From Thermogemmatispora sp042408965 (GTDB taxonomy: Bacteria > Chloroflexota > Ktedonobacteria > Ktedonobacterales > Ktedonobacteraceae): a DNA stretch of 64,000 bases. The DNA lies in NCBI GenBank assembly GCA_042408965.1, contig JBHOQN010000128.1, forward strand, positions 1 to 64,000, given 5' to 3'. Below are positions 7,332 through 16,817 of the stretch, one piece after another. Numbering within the stretch: position 1 is the first letter of the stretch; the number at the start of each line of letters is the position of its first letter. Both the position numbers and the translations under genes were made by a program. The notes beneath the pieces are model-generated. The model saw nothing but the letters and a program-made list of their open reading frames with translations. It was not told the DNA's origin and searched no databases.

Positions 7332-8744
7332 ATGAGGCAACACCTACCACGGCTGCTCATCGCTGGCGTCGCCAGCGGCGTCGGCAAGACCACCGTCAGT
7401 GTCGCGCTGATCGCCGACCTGCGCGAGCGCGGGCTGCGCGTGCAACCCTTCAAAGTCGGCCCTGACTACCTCGATCCCTCGCATCTGAGCCAGGCAGCCG
7501 GGCGTCCCTGCTACAACCTCGATACCTGGTTGCTATCCTCGGAGCGCCTGCAGCAGCTCGTTACAGCCGCTTGCAGCGACGCTGATCTCGCCATCATCGA
7601 GGGGATGATGGGCCTCTACGATGGCCGCGAGAGCCAGAGCGACAGCGGCAGCGCCGCCGAGATTGCCAGGCTGCTCGCGACACCGGTGGTGCTCGTCCTG
7701 GATGCCAATGCCCTGGCGCGCAGCGCCGCCGCCATCGTCCTGGGCTTCCAGCAGCTCGATCCGCACGTGCCGCTCGCGGGGGTCATTGCCAACCGCGTGG
7801 GAAGCGAGGGCCACGTGCGCCTTCTCCAGGAGGCCATCACCAGCGCCACCGGCCTGCCCCTCTTCGGCTCCCTGCCACAGGCAGCCCGACCGCTCATCGC
7901 CGAGCGCCATCTGGGACTCCTCCCCGCCAGCGAGGCGGGACTGAACGGCCAGCAGCTCGCCCAGCTGGCCGAGCAGTTTCGCCAGAGCTGCGACAGCGAG
8001 CGCCTGCTGGCTCTGGCCTTCAGCGCCCCGGCGTTGCCGGCTGCCAGCACGACGCGCCGACCTCCAGCGGCCAGCGGCGCCGAACGTGTGCGCATCGCGC
8101 TTGCCAGAGACGAGGCCTTCAACTTCTACTATCCCGACACCCTCGACCTGCTGCGCGAGGCTGGCGCCGAGCTGGTGCCCTTCAGCCCGCTCCACGATAC
8201 CCAGCCACCGGAAGCGATGGCTGGCCTCTATCTCGGCGGCGGCTTTCCTGAAGAGCACGCTGCTCGCCTGGCCGCTAATACAGATCTGCGTCGCGCGCTG
8301 GCGCACCTGCTGGCACGCGACCTACCCTGCTACGCGGAGTGCGGCGGCCTGATGTACCTCTGCCACAGTATCCGCACCGCCGCCGGGACAACCTATCCCA
8401 TGCTCGGCATCATCGAGCGCCAGAGCCTGATGCCCGCACACAGCGGCCTGCAGCTCGGCTACCGCCTGGCCAGAGCACAGCGCGACACCCTGCTGCTGCC
8501 ACGCGGAAGCCAGGTACGCGGCCATGAGTTTCATGTCTCCAGACTCGACAGGCCTCCAGAGCCAACCGAGGCGGCCTATCTGCTCACCTCTCCCGATGGA
8601 GTCCACCAGCAGCTCGAGGGTTTCGCTCGGGGGAATCTCCTGGCCAGCTACCTGCACTTCTCCTTCAGCGGCTTTCCTCAGGCTGCACAACGCTTCGTGG
8701 AGGCAGCCCGGCGCTGGCAAGCCCGCGAGCACAGAACAGGGTGA
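7332..8744 (+). CDS. cbiA: Cobyrinate a,c-diamide synthase
   Basis: This 470-residue enzyme amidates the a and c carboxylates of cobyrinate using glutamine and ATP, a step in cobalamin synthesis. The N-terminal synthetase domain has the P-loop GVASGVGKTT (12-21) followed by FKVGPDYLDP. The C-terminal glutamine amidotransferase domain has AECGGLMYL with catalytic Cys337 and a late GHEFHVS motif. The gene stands alone between an acyltransferase and a sugar transporter; no other cobalamin gene is in this window. The aerobic enzyme CobB acts on the hydrogenobyrinic acid analogue; which version this is depends on the rest of the genome. Confidence 0.92.
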   Translation: MRQHLPRLLIAGVASGVGKTTVSVALIADLRERGLRVQPFKVGPDYLDPSHLSQAAGRPCYNLDTWLLSSERLQQLVTAACSDADLAIIEGMMGLYDGRESQSDSGSAAEIARLLATPVVLVLDANALARSAAAIVLGFQQLDPHVPLAGVIANRVGSEGHVRLLQEAITSATGLPLFGSLPQAARPLIAERHLGLLPASEAGLNGQQLAQLAEQFRQSCDSERLLALAFSAPALPAASTTRRPPAASGAERVRIALARDEAFNFYYPDTLDLLREAGAELVPFSPLHDTQPPEAMAGLYLGGGFPEEHAARLAANTDLRRALAHLLARDLPCYAECGGLMYLCHSIRTAAGTTYPMLGIIERQSLMPAHSGLQLGYRLARAQRDTLLLPRGSQVRGHEFHVSRLDRPPEPTEAAYLLTSPDGVHQQLEGFARGNLLASYLHFSFSGFPQAAQRFVEAARRWQAREHRTG

Positions 8745-8804
8745 ACGCCAGAGACCAGCGTCCAGACGGCCACCCTGTTTCTATCGCAGCACACTCAGCG
8801 GGAT

Positions 8805-9770
8805 TTATTTGGGTCCGAAGACACCGAACTGGTCGGCATTCTCGGCTGTCACCAGTACACAGTCGATTGACTGCTTCTCCGGCTGTCCTGCAGAACCGGA
8901 CTTGAGGTACTTATCGGCTTCCTGAACGGCGAGCTGAGCGATATGCACCGCCGGCTGCAGAACAGTCGCCTTGATGCCGCCCTGCTTGATCGAGGCGATC
9001 ACATCGGGACTGCCGTCAAAGCCCACGACGATCACATTCGTCTTATGCGCCGCCTGCAGCGCTGCCCAGGCCCCCAGAGCCATCGTGTCGTTCCCCGCAA
9101 TGACGCCCTGGATGTCTGGATGGGCCTGCAGAATGGTCTGCATCTTCTGGAAGGCCTCCGTCTGATCCCAGTCCGCGCTCTGCTGCGCCACCATCTTCAT
9201 CTGCGGATACTGATCGATGACGTCATGATAGCCACGCGAGCGAATGCCAGCGTTGGTGTCCGACTGCTTGCCCAGCAACTCCACGTAGTTGCCCTTCTCC
9301 CCCATCAGCTTCACAAACTCCTGGCCGCCCAGCGTGGCACCCTGATAGTTGTTCGAAACGATCTGCGCGACGGCGATGCCAGTCGCATTGATCTCGCGAT
9401 CGATCAGGAAGACCGGCACGCCAGCGTTACGCGCTTTGCGGACAGCTGCAATACTGGCATCGGCCCCGGCGTTATCCAGGATAATCGCGGCCGCATGGCG
9501 CGCGATGGCCGTATCGATCAACTGATTCTGCTTGTTGACATCATCGTCATGCGTCACAGCCAGCGTATCATAGCCCAGGGCCTTTGCCTCAGCGCTGGCA
9601 GCATCGGCCTCAGCCTTGAAGAAAATATTGTCGTAGGCCGGCGTGATAATGGCAATCAGCTTCTTCCCGGCAGCCGTTGAGGTTGTGGACTGACTCGTTC
9701 CACCACAGGCCACCAGGCTCAAGCTCAGAGCCAGCAGCACGGCCAGCGTAGATACCATCCGTCGTTGCAT
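8805..9770 (-). CDS. Sugar ABC transporter substrate-binding lipoprotein (RbsB family)
   Basis: The 321-residue protein starts with a lipoprotein signal peptide ending LVAC with Cys22, then a periplasmic-binding-protein type 1 fold related to ribose-binding protein (AIITPAYDNIFFKAEADAA, VIAGNDTMALGAWAALQ, VVGFDGSPDVIASIKQGG). It would capture the sugar outside the membrane and deliver it to the RbsC-like permease. It is the last gene of the nine-gene operon, 118 nt after the permease gene. The ligand is probably a pentose-like sugar, given the enzymes upstream. Confidence 0.9.
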   Translation of the reverse strand: MQRRMVSTLAVLLALSLSLVACGGTSQSTTSTAAGKKLIAIITPAYDNIFFKAEADAASAEAKALGYDTLAVTHDDDVNKQNQLIDTAIARHAAAIILDNAGADASIAAVRKARNAGVPVFLIDREINATGIAVAQIVSNNYQGATLGGQEFVKLMGEKGNYVELLGKQSDTNAGIRSRGYHDVIDQYPQMKMVAQQSADWDQTEAFQKMQTILQAHPDIQGVIAGNDTMALGAWAALQAAHKTNVIVVGFDGSPDVIASIKQGGIKATVLQPAVHIAQLAVQEADKYLKSGSAGQPEKQSIDCVLVTAENADQFGVFGPK

Positions 9771-9888
9771 CAGAGTAATCCTCCCTTCACAGGCTCCTCG
9801 TTGAGGAGATCAATGACACAGTGTTCTGGCATACACCGCCAGAGAGCGCACCAAGGCTGTTCTATTACTCACCTCCTCTGATTGTCGC

Positions 9889-10959
9889 TTACGCCAGCAG
9901 AGCGCGTTTCTGCCAGCGCTGTTGCAGCTGATCGATCATCACAGCCAGCACGATGACCGCCCCCTTCACGACCATCTGCCAGAATTCGGAGACGCCGATC
10001 AGCACGAGTCCATCGCTGAGGACCCCGATCACAAACGCGCCGATGATACTGCCAACGATGGTGCCGCGCCCCCCAAAGAGCGAGGTTCCACCCAGCACCA
10101 CCGCCGCAATGGCATTCAACTCATAGCTCTCGCCGGTCGCCGGCTGAGCCGCCTGTAGCTGGGAGGCGATCACCAGGCCAGTCATCGCCGCGCAGAAGCC
10201 GGAGATGACGTAGACCAGTAGCTTGACACGATTGACGCGAATGCCCGAAAGCTGCGCCGCGCGCTCGTTGCCACCAATGGCGTAGACGCGGCGTCCAAAG
10301 GGGGTTCTGGCAGCCACAAAGGCCGCCACCGCGCCAAAGACGACCATCAACCAGATCGGCATCGGTACTCCCAGCAGGCTCCCCGATCCCAGAAACGGAA
10401 AGCCCGTGTTCCCCAGCGAGGGATCGCCGCCCAGATCGGGGAAGGTCGCTCCGTTCGAGGTCAGCAGCGCCAGGCCGCGCGCCGCATAGAGCATGCCCAG
10501 CGTGGCAATGAAGGGCGCCACGTTGAACTTGGTGATCACCAGGCCGTTGATCAGCCCGATCACCACGCCCACCAGCAGCCCGATGAAGACCACGACCCAG
10601 ACGTTGAAATAGACCACGACCCCGAACATGGGCAGAATCAGCCCCTGACTGATCAGGTAGCCTGCCACCATCGCCGTCAGGCCGACGATCGAGCCGACCG
10701 AGAGGTCAATGCCGGCGGTGAGGATGACAAACGACTGCCCGATCGCCAGCAGCGCGTTGATCGAGACATGCTCCGCCACGATCGTCAGGTCATTGACGGT
10801 CAGAAAGTCTGGCGAGAGCAGCGAGAAGATAATTATCAGGATAATGAGCGCGACAAAGGCGCGTAGCTGAAAGAGCAAGGTATGGATGTGTCGGCGCTGC
10901 AGAGGCCAGCTACGGTTCAGCGGCTTCCTGGCGTCAGCTACCGATGAACTAGTGCGCAT
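9889..10959 (-). CDS. Sugar ABC transporter permease (RbsC family)
   Basis: The 356-residue protein is an integral membrane permease of the ribose/xylose/AI-2 class. It contains the diagnostic ILTAGIDLSVGSIVGLTAMV segment and the cytoplasmic loop FGRRVYAIGGNERAAQLSGI that contacts the ATPase. About eight to ten hydrophobic helices are visible. Its start overlaps the ATPase gene by 11 nt, indicating translational coupling in the same operon. Confidence 0.92.
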   Translation of the reverse strand: MRTSSSVADARKPLNRSWPLQRRHIHTLLFQLRAFVALIILIIIFSLLSPDFLTVNDLTIVAEHVSINALLAIGQSFVILTAGIDLSVGSIVGLTAMVAGYLISQGLILPMFGVVVYFNVWVVVFIGLLVGVVIGLINGLVITKFNVAPFIATLGMLYAARGLALLTSNGATFPDLGGDPSLGNTGFPFLGSGSLLGVPMPIWLMVVFGAVAAFVAARTPFGRRVYAIGGNERAAQLSGIRVNRVKLLVYVISGFCAAMTGLVIASQLQAAQPATGESYELNAIAAVVLGGTSLFGGRGTIVGSIIGAFVIGVLSDGLVLIGVSEFWQMVVKGAVIVLAVMIDQLQQRWQKRALLA

Positions 10960-12556
10960 TGCGTGCTTCTCCTATCTTCGTCGTAGGGGGAATCGAGGCC
11001 GCGCCAGATGTGGGGACGGCGGCCGAGGCGGCCACGAGGGCTTCCTCTGTAGCCTCCTCGTGGGTGAACTCCCCGCTGAGCCGTCCCCGGGCCAGAACCA
11101 GGATGCGATCGGCAATGCTGAGCACCTCGCGCAGCTCCGACGAGACAAAGAGGATGCCCAGCCCCTGGGTGGCCAGCTCATGCATCAGATGAAACATGTC
11201 GGCCTTGGCGCCGATGTCGATGCCGCGCGTCGGCTCATCCATGAGCAGCACCCTGGGCGAGGTCAGCAGACCTCGAGCCACGACGACTTTCTGCTGATTG
11301 CCGCCGCTCAAGGACTCGATCAGCGCCTGAGGAGAGGAGACCTTGATCGCTAGCTGCTCGATTAGTGCCCTGACGGCAGCCTGCTCCTTCCGACGCGACA
11401 GGTAGAAGCCCCGCAGATAGCGACTGAGACTGGCCAGTACCATGTTGTGAGCCACAGAGAGCGGGAGCACCAGACCCTCACGCTGCCGATCCTCAGGCAC
11501 GAGCACCAGACCCTCGGCGATGCGCTCACGCACACCGCCTCCCCTGACCGGCTGGCCCGCCAGCCAGATGGAGCCGCTCGCCTCGGGATGCAATCCCAGC
11601 AGGCACTCCAGCAGCTCCGTGCGCCCGGCGCCCAGCAGACCGTAGATGCCGACGATCTCCCCGGCGCGCAGCGAGAAGGAGACAGCGTCCAGCAGCAGTC
11701 CTCCTCCTGGCCGCGGCAGACTCAGCTCAGCCACGCGCAGCAGTTCCGGGCCGAGCGTCCGCTTCTGACGGCGATAGGTCTCGCTCACGCTGCGCCCGAT
11801 CATCTTCTCAATGATCCAGTTGACATCAACTTCGCTCACAGGGGCCTCGGCAATCAGGTGGCTATCGCGCAGTACGGTCACGTAGTCGCCGATCTGCAAC
11901 AGCTCCTCGAGCTTATGGGAGATATAGATGATCGAGACACCGCGAGCCTTCAACTCGCGGATCACGCGGAAGAGGACCTCGACTTCGGCCGCGGTGAGCG
12001 CAGAGGTCGGCTCATCCATGATCAGGATGCGCACATCGCGCGCCAGCGCCCTGGCGATCTCAACGATCTGCTGCTGGCCAAGGCGCAGATTCTCGACCGG
12101 GGTGCGCGGATCGATGTCCTGCTCCAGGCGTGCCAGCAAACGTCTGGCCTCCTCGAGCTGGCGGCGGCTATCGACGAGCAGACCACCCCAGGTTCCAGGC
12201 TCATCGGCCACGAAGATGTTCTCGGCCACCGAGAGGTTGGGGAAGAGATGCAGCTCCTGATAGATAATCCCGATCCCGGCGCGCGCGGCATCGCGGGGCG
12301 ATTTAAATTGCACCGGCTGCCCCTCCAGCAGGAGCCTTCCCCGTGTAGCGCTCTCCGCGCCGGCGATGATCTTCATCAGGGTCGATTTGCCGGCGCCGTT
12401 CTCGCCAATCAGCACGTTGACCTTGCCACGGTAGACATTGAAATCCACGCCATCGAGCGCCACGGTTCCGCCATAGACCCTGGTCACACCCTCGGCACGC
12501 AGGATCACCTCAGCGGAGGCGCGCTGCTCCTCTCCGGGATCAGCGGCAGCGTTCAT
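10949..12556 (-). CDS. Sugar ABC transporter ATPase, two cassettes (RbsA family)
   Basis: The 535-residue protein contains two fused ABC cassettes. The first has Walker A GENGAGKST, signature LRLGQQQIVEIARAL and Walker B LIMDEPTSAL. The second has a degenerate Walker A (GLLGAGRTE), signature LSGGNQQKVVVARGL and LLMDEPTRGID. This is the normal RbsA/XylG/MglA layout, where the second site is often weaker. It powers uptake through the adjacent permease. Its ATG overlaps the DUF2291 stop by 4 nt. Confidence 0.93.
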   Translation of the reverse strand: MNAAADPGEEQRASAEVILRAEGVTRVYGGTVALDGVDFNVYRGKVNVLIGENGAGKSTLMKIIAGAESATRGRLLLEGQPVQFKSPRDAARAGIGIIYQELHLFPNLSVAENIFVADEPGTWGGLLVDSRRQLEEARRLLARLEQDIDPRTPVENLRLGQQQIVEIARALARDVRILIMDEPTSALTAAEVEVLFRVIRELKARGVSIIYISHKLEELLQIGDYVTVLRDSHLIAEAPVSEVDVNWIIEKMIGRSVSETYRRQKRTLGPELLRVAELSLPRPGGGLLLDAVSFSLRAGEIVGIYGLLGAGRTELLECLLGLHPEASGSIWLAGQPVRGGGVRERIAEGLVLVPEDRQREGLVLPLSVAHNMVLASLSRYLRGFYLSRRKEQAAVRALIEQLAIKVSSPQALIESLSGGNQQKVVVARGLLTSPRVLLMDEPTRGIDIGAKADMFHLMHELATQGLGILFVSSELREVLSIADRILVLARGRLSGEFTHEEATEEALVAASAAVPTSGAASIPPTTKIGEARNAH

Positions 12557-13269
12557 GAAGCAGCTCCTTCTACGGCCAGCTTGACAGGCACAACAAGCAC
12601 ATAGGTCGGATCGGCGAGGGCGAACACGCCGTAAAATGTGAGCATCTGACCCTTGATATGCGCCAGATCGATCTGCGAGGCTACACGCACGGCGCGCGCG
12701 TTGAGGGCATCGGCCACTTCGGCATACTGGATCTGATTGACAAACTGACCGAAATGGATGAAGCCCACGCCATCCCTGATGGCTGTGCCCAGGATGACCG
12801 GGCCGATCTGGAGATAGAGGTCGGGGCGCCCGCTGTAGGGTGGCAGATCGATACCCAGGGTGCCATTGCGCGAGGTGGTGTTGACCGAGACAACACGTCC
12901 ACTTCCTTTCACCAGAAAGGTATAGGGACCATCGCCCTCCTGATAGCCATAGCGCTTCTGGGCAGCACTCCGGTTGGTCTTGAGTGCCACGAGCACTGCA
13001 CTGGCATCGTTGGCCCTCTTCACGACCGTCGGCACGACACGGCTCTCCCAGATGGAGTTCACATAGGCCTGGGGATCAAAGGCCTGTTGCGTGCCGGCCG
13101 GCTGGCCGCCAGAGGCAGTGAGCGGCCTGACCGTGTAGAGGCTGCAGGCAGCACAGATCAGGGTGAGGAAGAGCGCCAGCCCGAGCCAGAACCAGCCTCG
13201 ACGCTCCCTCCAGGTCTGCAGCGGCCCGACCGTGAGCCGATCTCTCATCTTTTGAGCATACCCGTACAT
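12553..13269 (-). CDS. DUF2291 exported protein of a sugar ABC operon
   Basis: The 238-residue protein has a short cytoplasmic N-terminus, a hydrophobic segment around residues 26-42 ending in a lipobox-like ICAAC, and an extracytoplasmic DUF2291 domain (GYQEGDGPYTFLVKGSGRV, then IGPVILGTAIRDGVGFIHFG). DUF2291 proteins occur beside ribose-type sugar transporters and may assist ligand capture; their activity is not established. The start at 13269 is chosen because GGAGG lies 6 nt upstream. An in-frame extension to 13329 lacks such a site. It overlaps the ATPase gene by 4 nt. Confidence 0.8.
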   Translation of the reverse strand: MYGYAQKMRDRLTVGPLQTWRERRGWFWLGLALFLTLICAACSLYTVRPLTASGGQPAGTQQAFDPQAYVNSIWESRVVPTVVKRANDASAVLVALKTNRSAAQKRYGYQEGDGPYTFLVKGSGRVVSVNTTSRNGTLGIDLPPYSGRPDLYLQIGPVILGTAIRDGVGFIHFGQFVNQIQYAEVADALNARAVRVASQIDLAHIKGQMLTFYGVFALADPTYVLVVPVKLAVEGAAS

Positions 13270-13346
13270 AGAGTCCTCCCAACATTCCAGATTCAGGGTT
13301 GGGCTGTTCAGCGCGTGCTCTCCTGGCACGCGCGCATCCTCCTGGC

Positions 13347-14324
13347 TTACGACGACGATGATCCCTCTGGCTGCTGCACCAGCGCGCGCGCTGTGATATG
13401 ATCGGTGATCAGCACATTGATCCAGCGTCCCGCCAACGCGCCGCGAATGGCCGCGAGCTTGCGCGCACCACCAGCCACGCCGACCGCGTACTTGACGCGC
13501 TGCAACTGATCGAGCCGCATGCCAATCACACGTTCGTCGAGCGGCGTGACCACAGGGCGTCCCTGCCCATCAAAGAAGCGCAGGACAATATCACCAACCG
13601 CTCCGTGCTCGCGCAACATGTGCAGCTCTTCGAGGGCGAAAATATTGCCGCTGCTGGCCAGCAGTGCTGACGGCTCGACGGCACCGATACCGACCAGAGC
13701 CAGGGTCACACGCTCAAAGAGGTCGACTGCCTCGCAGACAAAAGGGTCATCGAAAAAGACCCGCCGCGCCTCCGGTGAACTGACGACGCCCGGCGCCGGC
13801 AGAAAGACCGCCTCCCCATGCACCAGCTCCGCCAGACGCCGTGTGAGCTGCGTGGCATGCACTTCAGCAGCAGGGTTGCCGATGCCCCCCAGAATCTGCA
13901 CAACCTGGGCACGCGAGGGCTGCGCCAGCGGGTGCATGGCGTCCACCATTGCCAGCAGCGATGCGCTCCATGAAGAGATGCCCACGATCTCCCCAGGCTT
14001 GAGCCTGGATTCCAGCCAGAAGGCCGCTGCTCCCCCGATGGCCTGCAGCATCTGCTCAGCGCTGGCATCCTCTGGGCAATCAGCAACAACGGCCTCCTTG
14101 AGACCATAGAGCGTTTCAAGCTGATCCTCCAGATCGGTGTACACCCCGCGCGGCATACTCACGGTGATACGCACGATCTGCTCCTGCTGAGCACGCTTGA
14201 GCAGGCGCGAGACATTCGACTGCGAGAGCTGCAGACGCTCTGCAATCTCCACCTGGGAGAGACCTCGCTCGTAGTAGAGACTGGCCACTCTGGCCATCAA
14301 GCGCAGATCATCAATACGAGCCAT
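13347..14324 (-). CDS. SorC/CggR-type sugar-responsive transcriptional regulator
   Basis: The 325-residue protein has an N-terminal HTH (LSQVEIAERLQLSQSNVSR, roughly residues 20-40) and a C-terminal SorC sugar-phosphate-binding domain (GEIVGISSWSASLLAMVDAM, VQILGGIGNP, ending in VAGGARKLAAIRGAL). Such regulators bind a phosphorylated sugar or sugar ligand and control the local catabolic operon. The start at 14324 is preceded by GAGGAG 9 nt upstream. It sits in the middle of the operon, so it is likely autoregulated through the palindromes at 18675-18706. Confidence 0.9.
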   Translation of the reverse strand: MARIDDLRLMARVASLYYERGLSQVEIAERLQLSQSNVSRLLKRAQQEQIVRITVSMPRGVYTDLEDQLETLYGLKEAVVADCPEDASAEQMLQAIGGAAAFWLESRLKPGEIVGISSWSASLLAMVDAMHPLAQPSRAQVVQILGGIGNPAAEVHATQLTRRLAELVHGEAVFLPAPGVVSSPEARRVFFDDPFVCEAVDLFERVTLALVGIGAVEPSALLASSGNIFALEELHMLREHGAVGDIVLRFFDGQGRPVVTPLDERVIGMRLDQLQRVKYAVGVAGGARKLAAIRGALAGRWINVLITDHITARALVQQPEGSSSS

Positions 14325-14356
14325 AGAGCTGTACTCCTCGCGCCGGCCCAGCTCGC

Positions 14357-15868
14357 TCACTGACCCCGGCGCTGTGGGGATGAATGCAGGATCGCGCGCG
14401 CGACCGCCTCCTGCCAGCCAGCGTAGAGCGCCTCCCGCTGCGCCGGCGCCAGGCACGGCTCGAAGCGCCTCCGCGCCCGTGGCAGAGCGGCAATCTCCTC
14501 CTCGGAGGACCAGATGCCCAGCACCAGGCCGGCCAGATAGGCGGCGCCCAGCGCAGAGACATCCGCCGCCTCGCAGCGCAGCACCGGCAGTCCGATGATG
14601 TCGGCCTGCAGCTGCATCAGGAGATCGCTCTGCGTGGCGCCCCCATCGGCGAGCAGTACCTGCAGCTCGCTCCCGGCCTCCATCTGCATGGCATCAAAGA
14701 CCGCGCGCACCTGATAGGCTATAGATTCAAACGTGGCACGCGCGAGATGGGCGACAGTGCTCTTCTGGGTGAAGCCACTCATCAGGCCGCGAGCGTTCTG
14801 ATCCCAGTAAGGGGCTCCCAGACCACTCAGAGCCGGCACGAAATAGAGACCCCCGCTATCGGGAACAGTGGCGGCCAGCGCAGCCACGCCGGCTACCGGA
14901 TCGGAGAGGCCCAGAAAGCGACCCAGCCATTCAATCGCTGCGCCAGTCACATAGATGTTGCCTTCCAGCGCGTAGGTTGTCCGACCGGCAAGTCCCCAGG
15001 CAACAGTGGTGGAGAGGCCGCGCTGCGAGATCAGCAGCCGTTCCAGGGGGGTCATGAGCGATGAGCCGGTGCCATAGGTGGCTTTGATGGCGCCCGCCTG
15101 GAAGCCAGCCTGACCGAAGAGGGCCGCATGGGAGTCGCCGATCAGAGTGGCCAGCGGCACCCCGCCCGGCAAGGAACCACAGGGAACACTCTCTCCATAG
15201 ATGGCCGCCGAGGGCCGCACCTCTGGCAGCGCCGCCCGCGGCACGCCAAAGAGGGTCAGCAGCTCCTCATCCCAGCTCAGGCGTTCGAGGTTGAAGAGCA
15301 GCGTCCGGGCGGCGTTGGTGACATCACAGGCATGCTGGGTTCCTCCCGTGAGCTGCCAGCAGAGCCAGCTATCGACGGTCCCAACGCAGAGCTCACCCGC
15401 TTCCGCCCGTTCTCGTCCATGCTCCACCTGATCGAGCAGCCAGCGCATCTTCGTCGCCGAGAACATCGGATCGAGCGTCAGGCCAGTGCGTGCCTGTACA
15501 TGCGCCTCCACTCCCTGAGCACGCAGCTCCTCACAGAGCGGGCCCGTCCGCTGGCACTGCCAGCTCACGCAGGGTCCAAGCGGCCGCCCGCTGGCGCGCT
15601 CCCACAGGAGCGCCGACTCACGCTGATTGGTGATGGCGATAGCCGCCGGCATCATCGCCAGCGCCCCATCCTGCTGCAGACACTCCTCACAGACCGCGAG
15701 GACGCTCTGCCAGATCTCCAGGGCATCCTGCTCTACCCAGGCCGGCTGCGGGTAGAAGCGCCGCACCGGGCGCGAGGCCTGAGCGAGAATCTCCCCCGCC
15801 TCATCGAGGAGCAGGGCCTTGGTATTGGTCGTGCCCTGATCGATCGCCAGGATACAGGTCTGCTTCAT
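14357..15868 (-). CDS. FGGY-family carbohydrate kinase
   Basis: The 503-residue kinase begins CILAIDQGTTNTKALL, the FGGY phosphate-binding motif, and carries AITNQRESALLW, DVTNAARTLLFNL and ATYGTGSSLMTP, which place it near glycerol kinase-like members. The 3' half has the second FGGY signature region (YQVRAVFDAM, LLADGGATQSDLLMQLQAD). Neighbours are a sugar isomerase and a split transketolase, so the substrate is more likely a ketose such as apulose or xylulose than glycerol. ATG 15868 is chosen for its AGGGAGG site; it overlaps the transketolase C gene by about 68 nt, unusually long for this operon. Confidence 0.85.
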   Translation of the reverse strand: MKQTCILAIDQGTTNTKALLLDEAGEILAQASRPVRRFYPQPAWVEQDALEIWQSVLAVCEECLQQDGALAMMPAAIAITNQRESALLWERASGRPLGPCVSWQCQRTGPLCEELRAQGVEAHVQARTGLTLDPMFSATKMRWLLDQVEHGRERAEAGELCVGTVDSWLCWQLTGGTQHACDVTNAARTLLFNLERLSWDEELLTLFGVPRAALPEVRPSAAIYGESVPCGSLPGGVPLATLIGDSHAALFGQAGFQAGAIKATYGTGSSLMTPLERLLISQRGLSTTVAWGLAGRTTYALEGNIYVTGAAIEWLGRFLGLSDPVAGVAALAATVPDSGGLYFVPALSGLGAPYWDQNARGLMSGFTQKSTVAHLARATFESIAYQVRAVFDAMQMEAGSELQVLLADGGATQSDLLMQLQADIIGLPVLRCEAADVSALGAAYLAGLVLGIWSSEEEIAALPRARRRFEPCLAPAQREALYAGWQEAVARAILHSSPQRRGQ

Positions 15869-16817
15869 TGCCTCCCTCTCTCTTCGCGTCAAGCAGATCC
15901 CGCACAGCCGCGCGAATGCCGGCGGGCGTCAGGCCAAAGTGTTCCAGCAGATAGGCCGCCGAGCCAGTGGGCGCAAAGACGCCAGGCACCCCCAGGATAC
16001 GCATGGGCACGGGTCGCGTCGTCGCCACGACCTCAGCAACGGCTCCCCCCAGTCCTCCATAGATCGTGTGCTCCTCGACAGTGACAATGGCTCCGGTGCG
16101 CCCGGCGGACTCGACGATAGCCTCCTCGTCGAGCGGCCGAATGGTTGCCATATTGATGACCTCGGCCTCGATTCCCTCGTTCGCCAGCAGCTCAGCCGCC
16201 TCCAGCGCCCGCGCTACCATCACGCCGGTGGCGATGATCGTCACATCGCGGCCAGGGCGCAGGTGTGTCGCGCGGCCGATGGCAAAGCGATACTCAGGGG
16301 AATGCAGCGTCGGAACGGGCATGCGGCTGATGCGCAGGAAGACCGGCCCACTGTAACTGGCCGCTGCCTGCACGGCCTGCTCGGTCTCGACAGGATCAGC
16401 CGGCACAATCACGGTCATGTTGGCAATGACGCGCGTCCAGGCCAGATCCTCAAGCGAATGGTGAGTCGGCCCCAGCTCTCCGTAGGCCAGACCGCTGCTC
16501 ATGCCGCACAGCTTGACGTTGGCGCGCGAGTAGGCCAGGTCAACTTTGATCTGCTCAAGGGCGCGCGCGGTCAGAAAGGGAGAGGCCCCACTCACAAAGG
16601 GGATTTTGCCACCATTGGCCAGTCCCGCAGCCACACCGACCATGTTCTGCTCGGCAATGCCGACGTTCACCAGACGCTGCGGGAAGGCCTCCTTGAAGCC
16701 CTTGAGCTTGCTGGAGCCGAGGGAGTCGTTGACCACTACCACCACGCGCGAGTCATGGCGCGCCACCTCTTCCAGCGCATGGGCGAATGCATCACGACAG
16801 TCGTAGAGCTGGCTCAT
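15801..16817 (-). CDS. Transketolase, C-terminal (PYR) subunit
   Basis: The 338-residue protein is the pyrimidine-binding half plus C-terminal domain of a two-subunit transketolase. It contains NVGIAEQNMVGVAAGLA, carrying the Glu that activates thiamine diphosphate, then LTARALEQIKVDLAYS, GLAYGELGPTHHSLED and a C-terminal TVEEHTIYGGLGGAVAEV. It overlaps the N-terminal subunit gene by 4 nt. With that subunit it would transfer a two-carbon unit from a ketose phosphate; in this operon the donor may be apulose 4-phosphate or xylulose 5-phosphate. Confidence 0.92.
   Translation of the reverse strand: MSQLYDCRDAFAHALEEVARHDSRVVVVVNDSLGSSKLKGFKEAFPQRLVNVGIAEQNMVGVAAGLANGGKIPFVSGASPFLTARALEQIKVDLAYSRANVKLCGMSSGLAYGELGPTHHSLEDLAWTRVIANMTVIVPADPVETEQAVQAAASYSGPVFLRISRMPVPTLHSPEYRFAIGRATHLRPGRDVTIIATGVMVARALEAAELLANEGIEAEVINMATIRPLDEEAIVESAGRTGAIVTVEEHTIYGGLGGAVAEVVATTRPVPMRILGVPGVFAPTGSAAYLLEHFGLTPAGIRAAVRDLLDAKREGGNEADLYPGDRSGHDQYQGPAPR

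Noticed and set aside
14357..15868. Plain glycerol kinase (glpK)
   Set aside because: The sequence has glycerol kinase-like motifs, but the operon contains a sugar isomerase and a split transketolase and no glycerol genes, so a sugar kinase is more likely.
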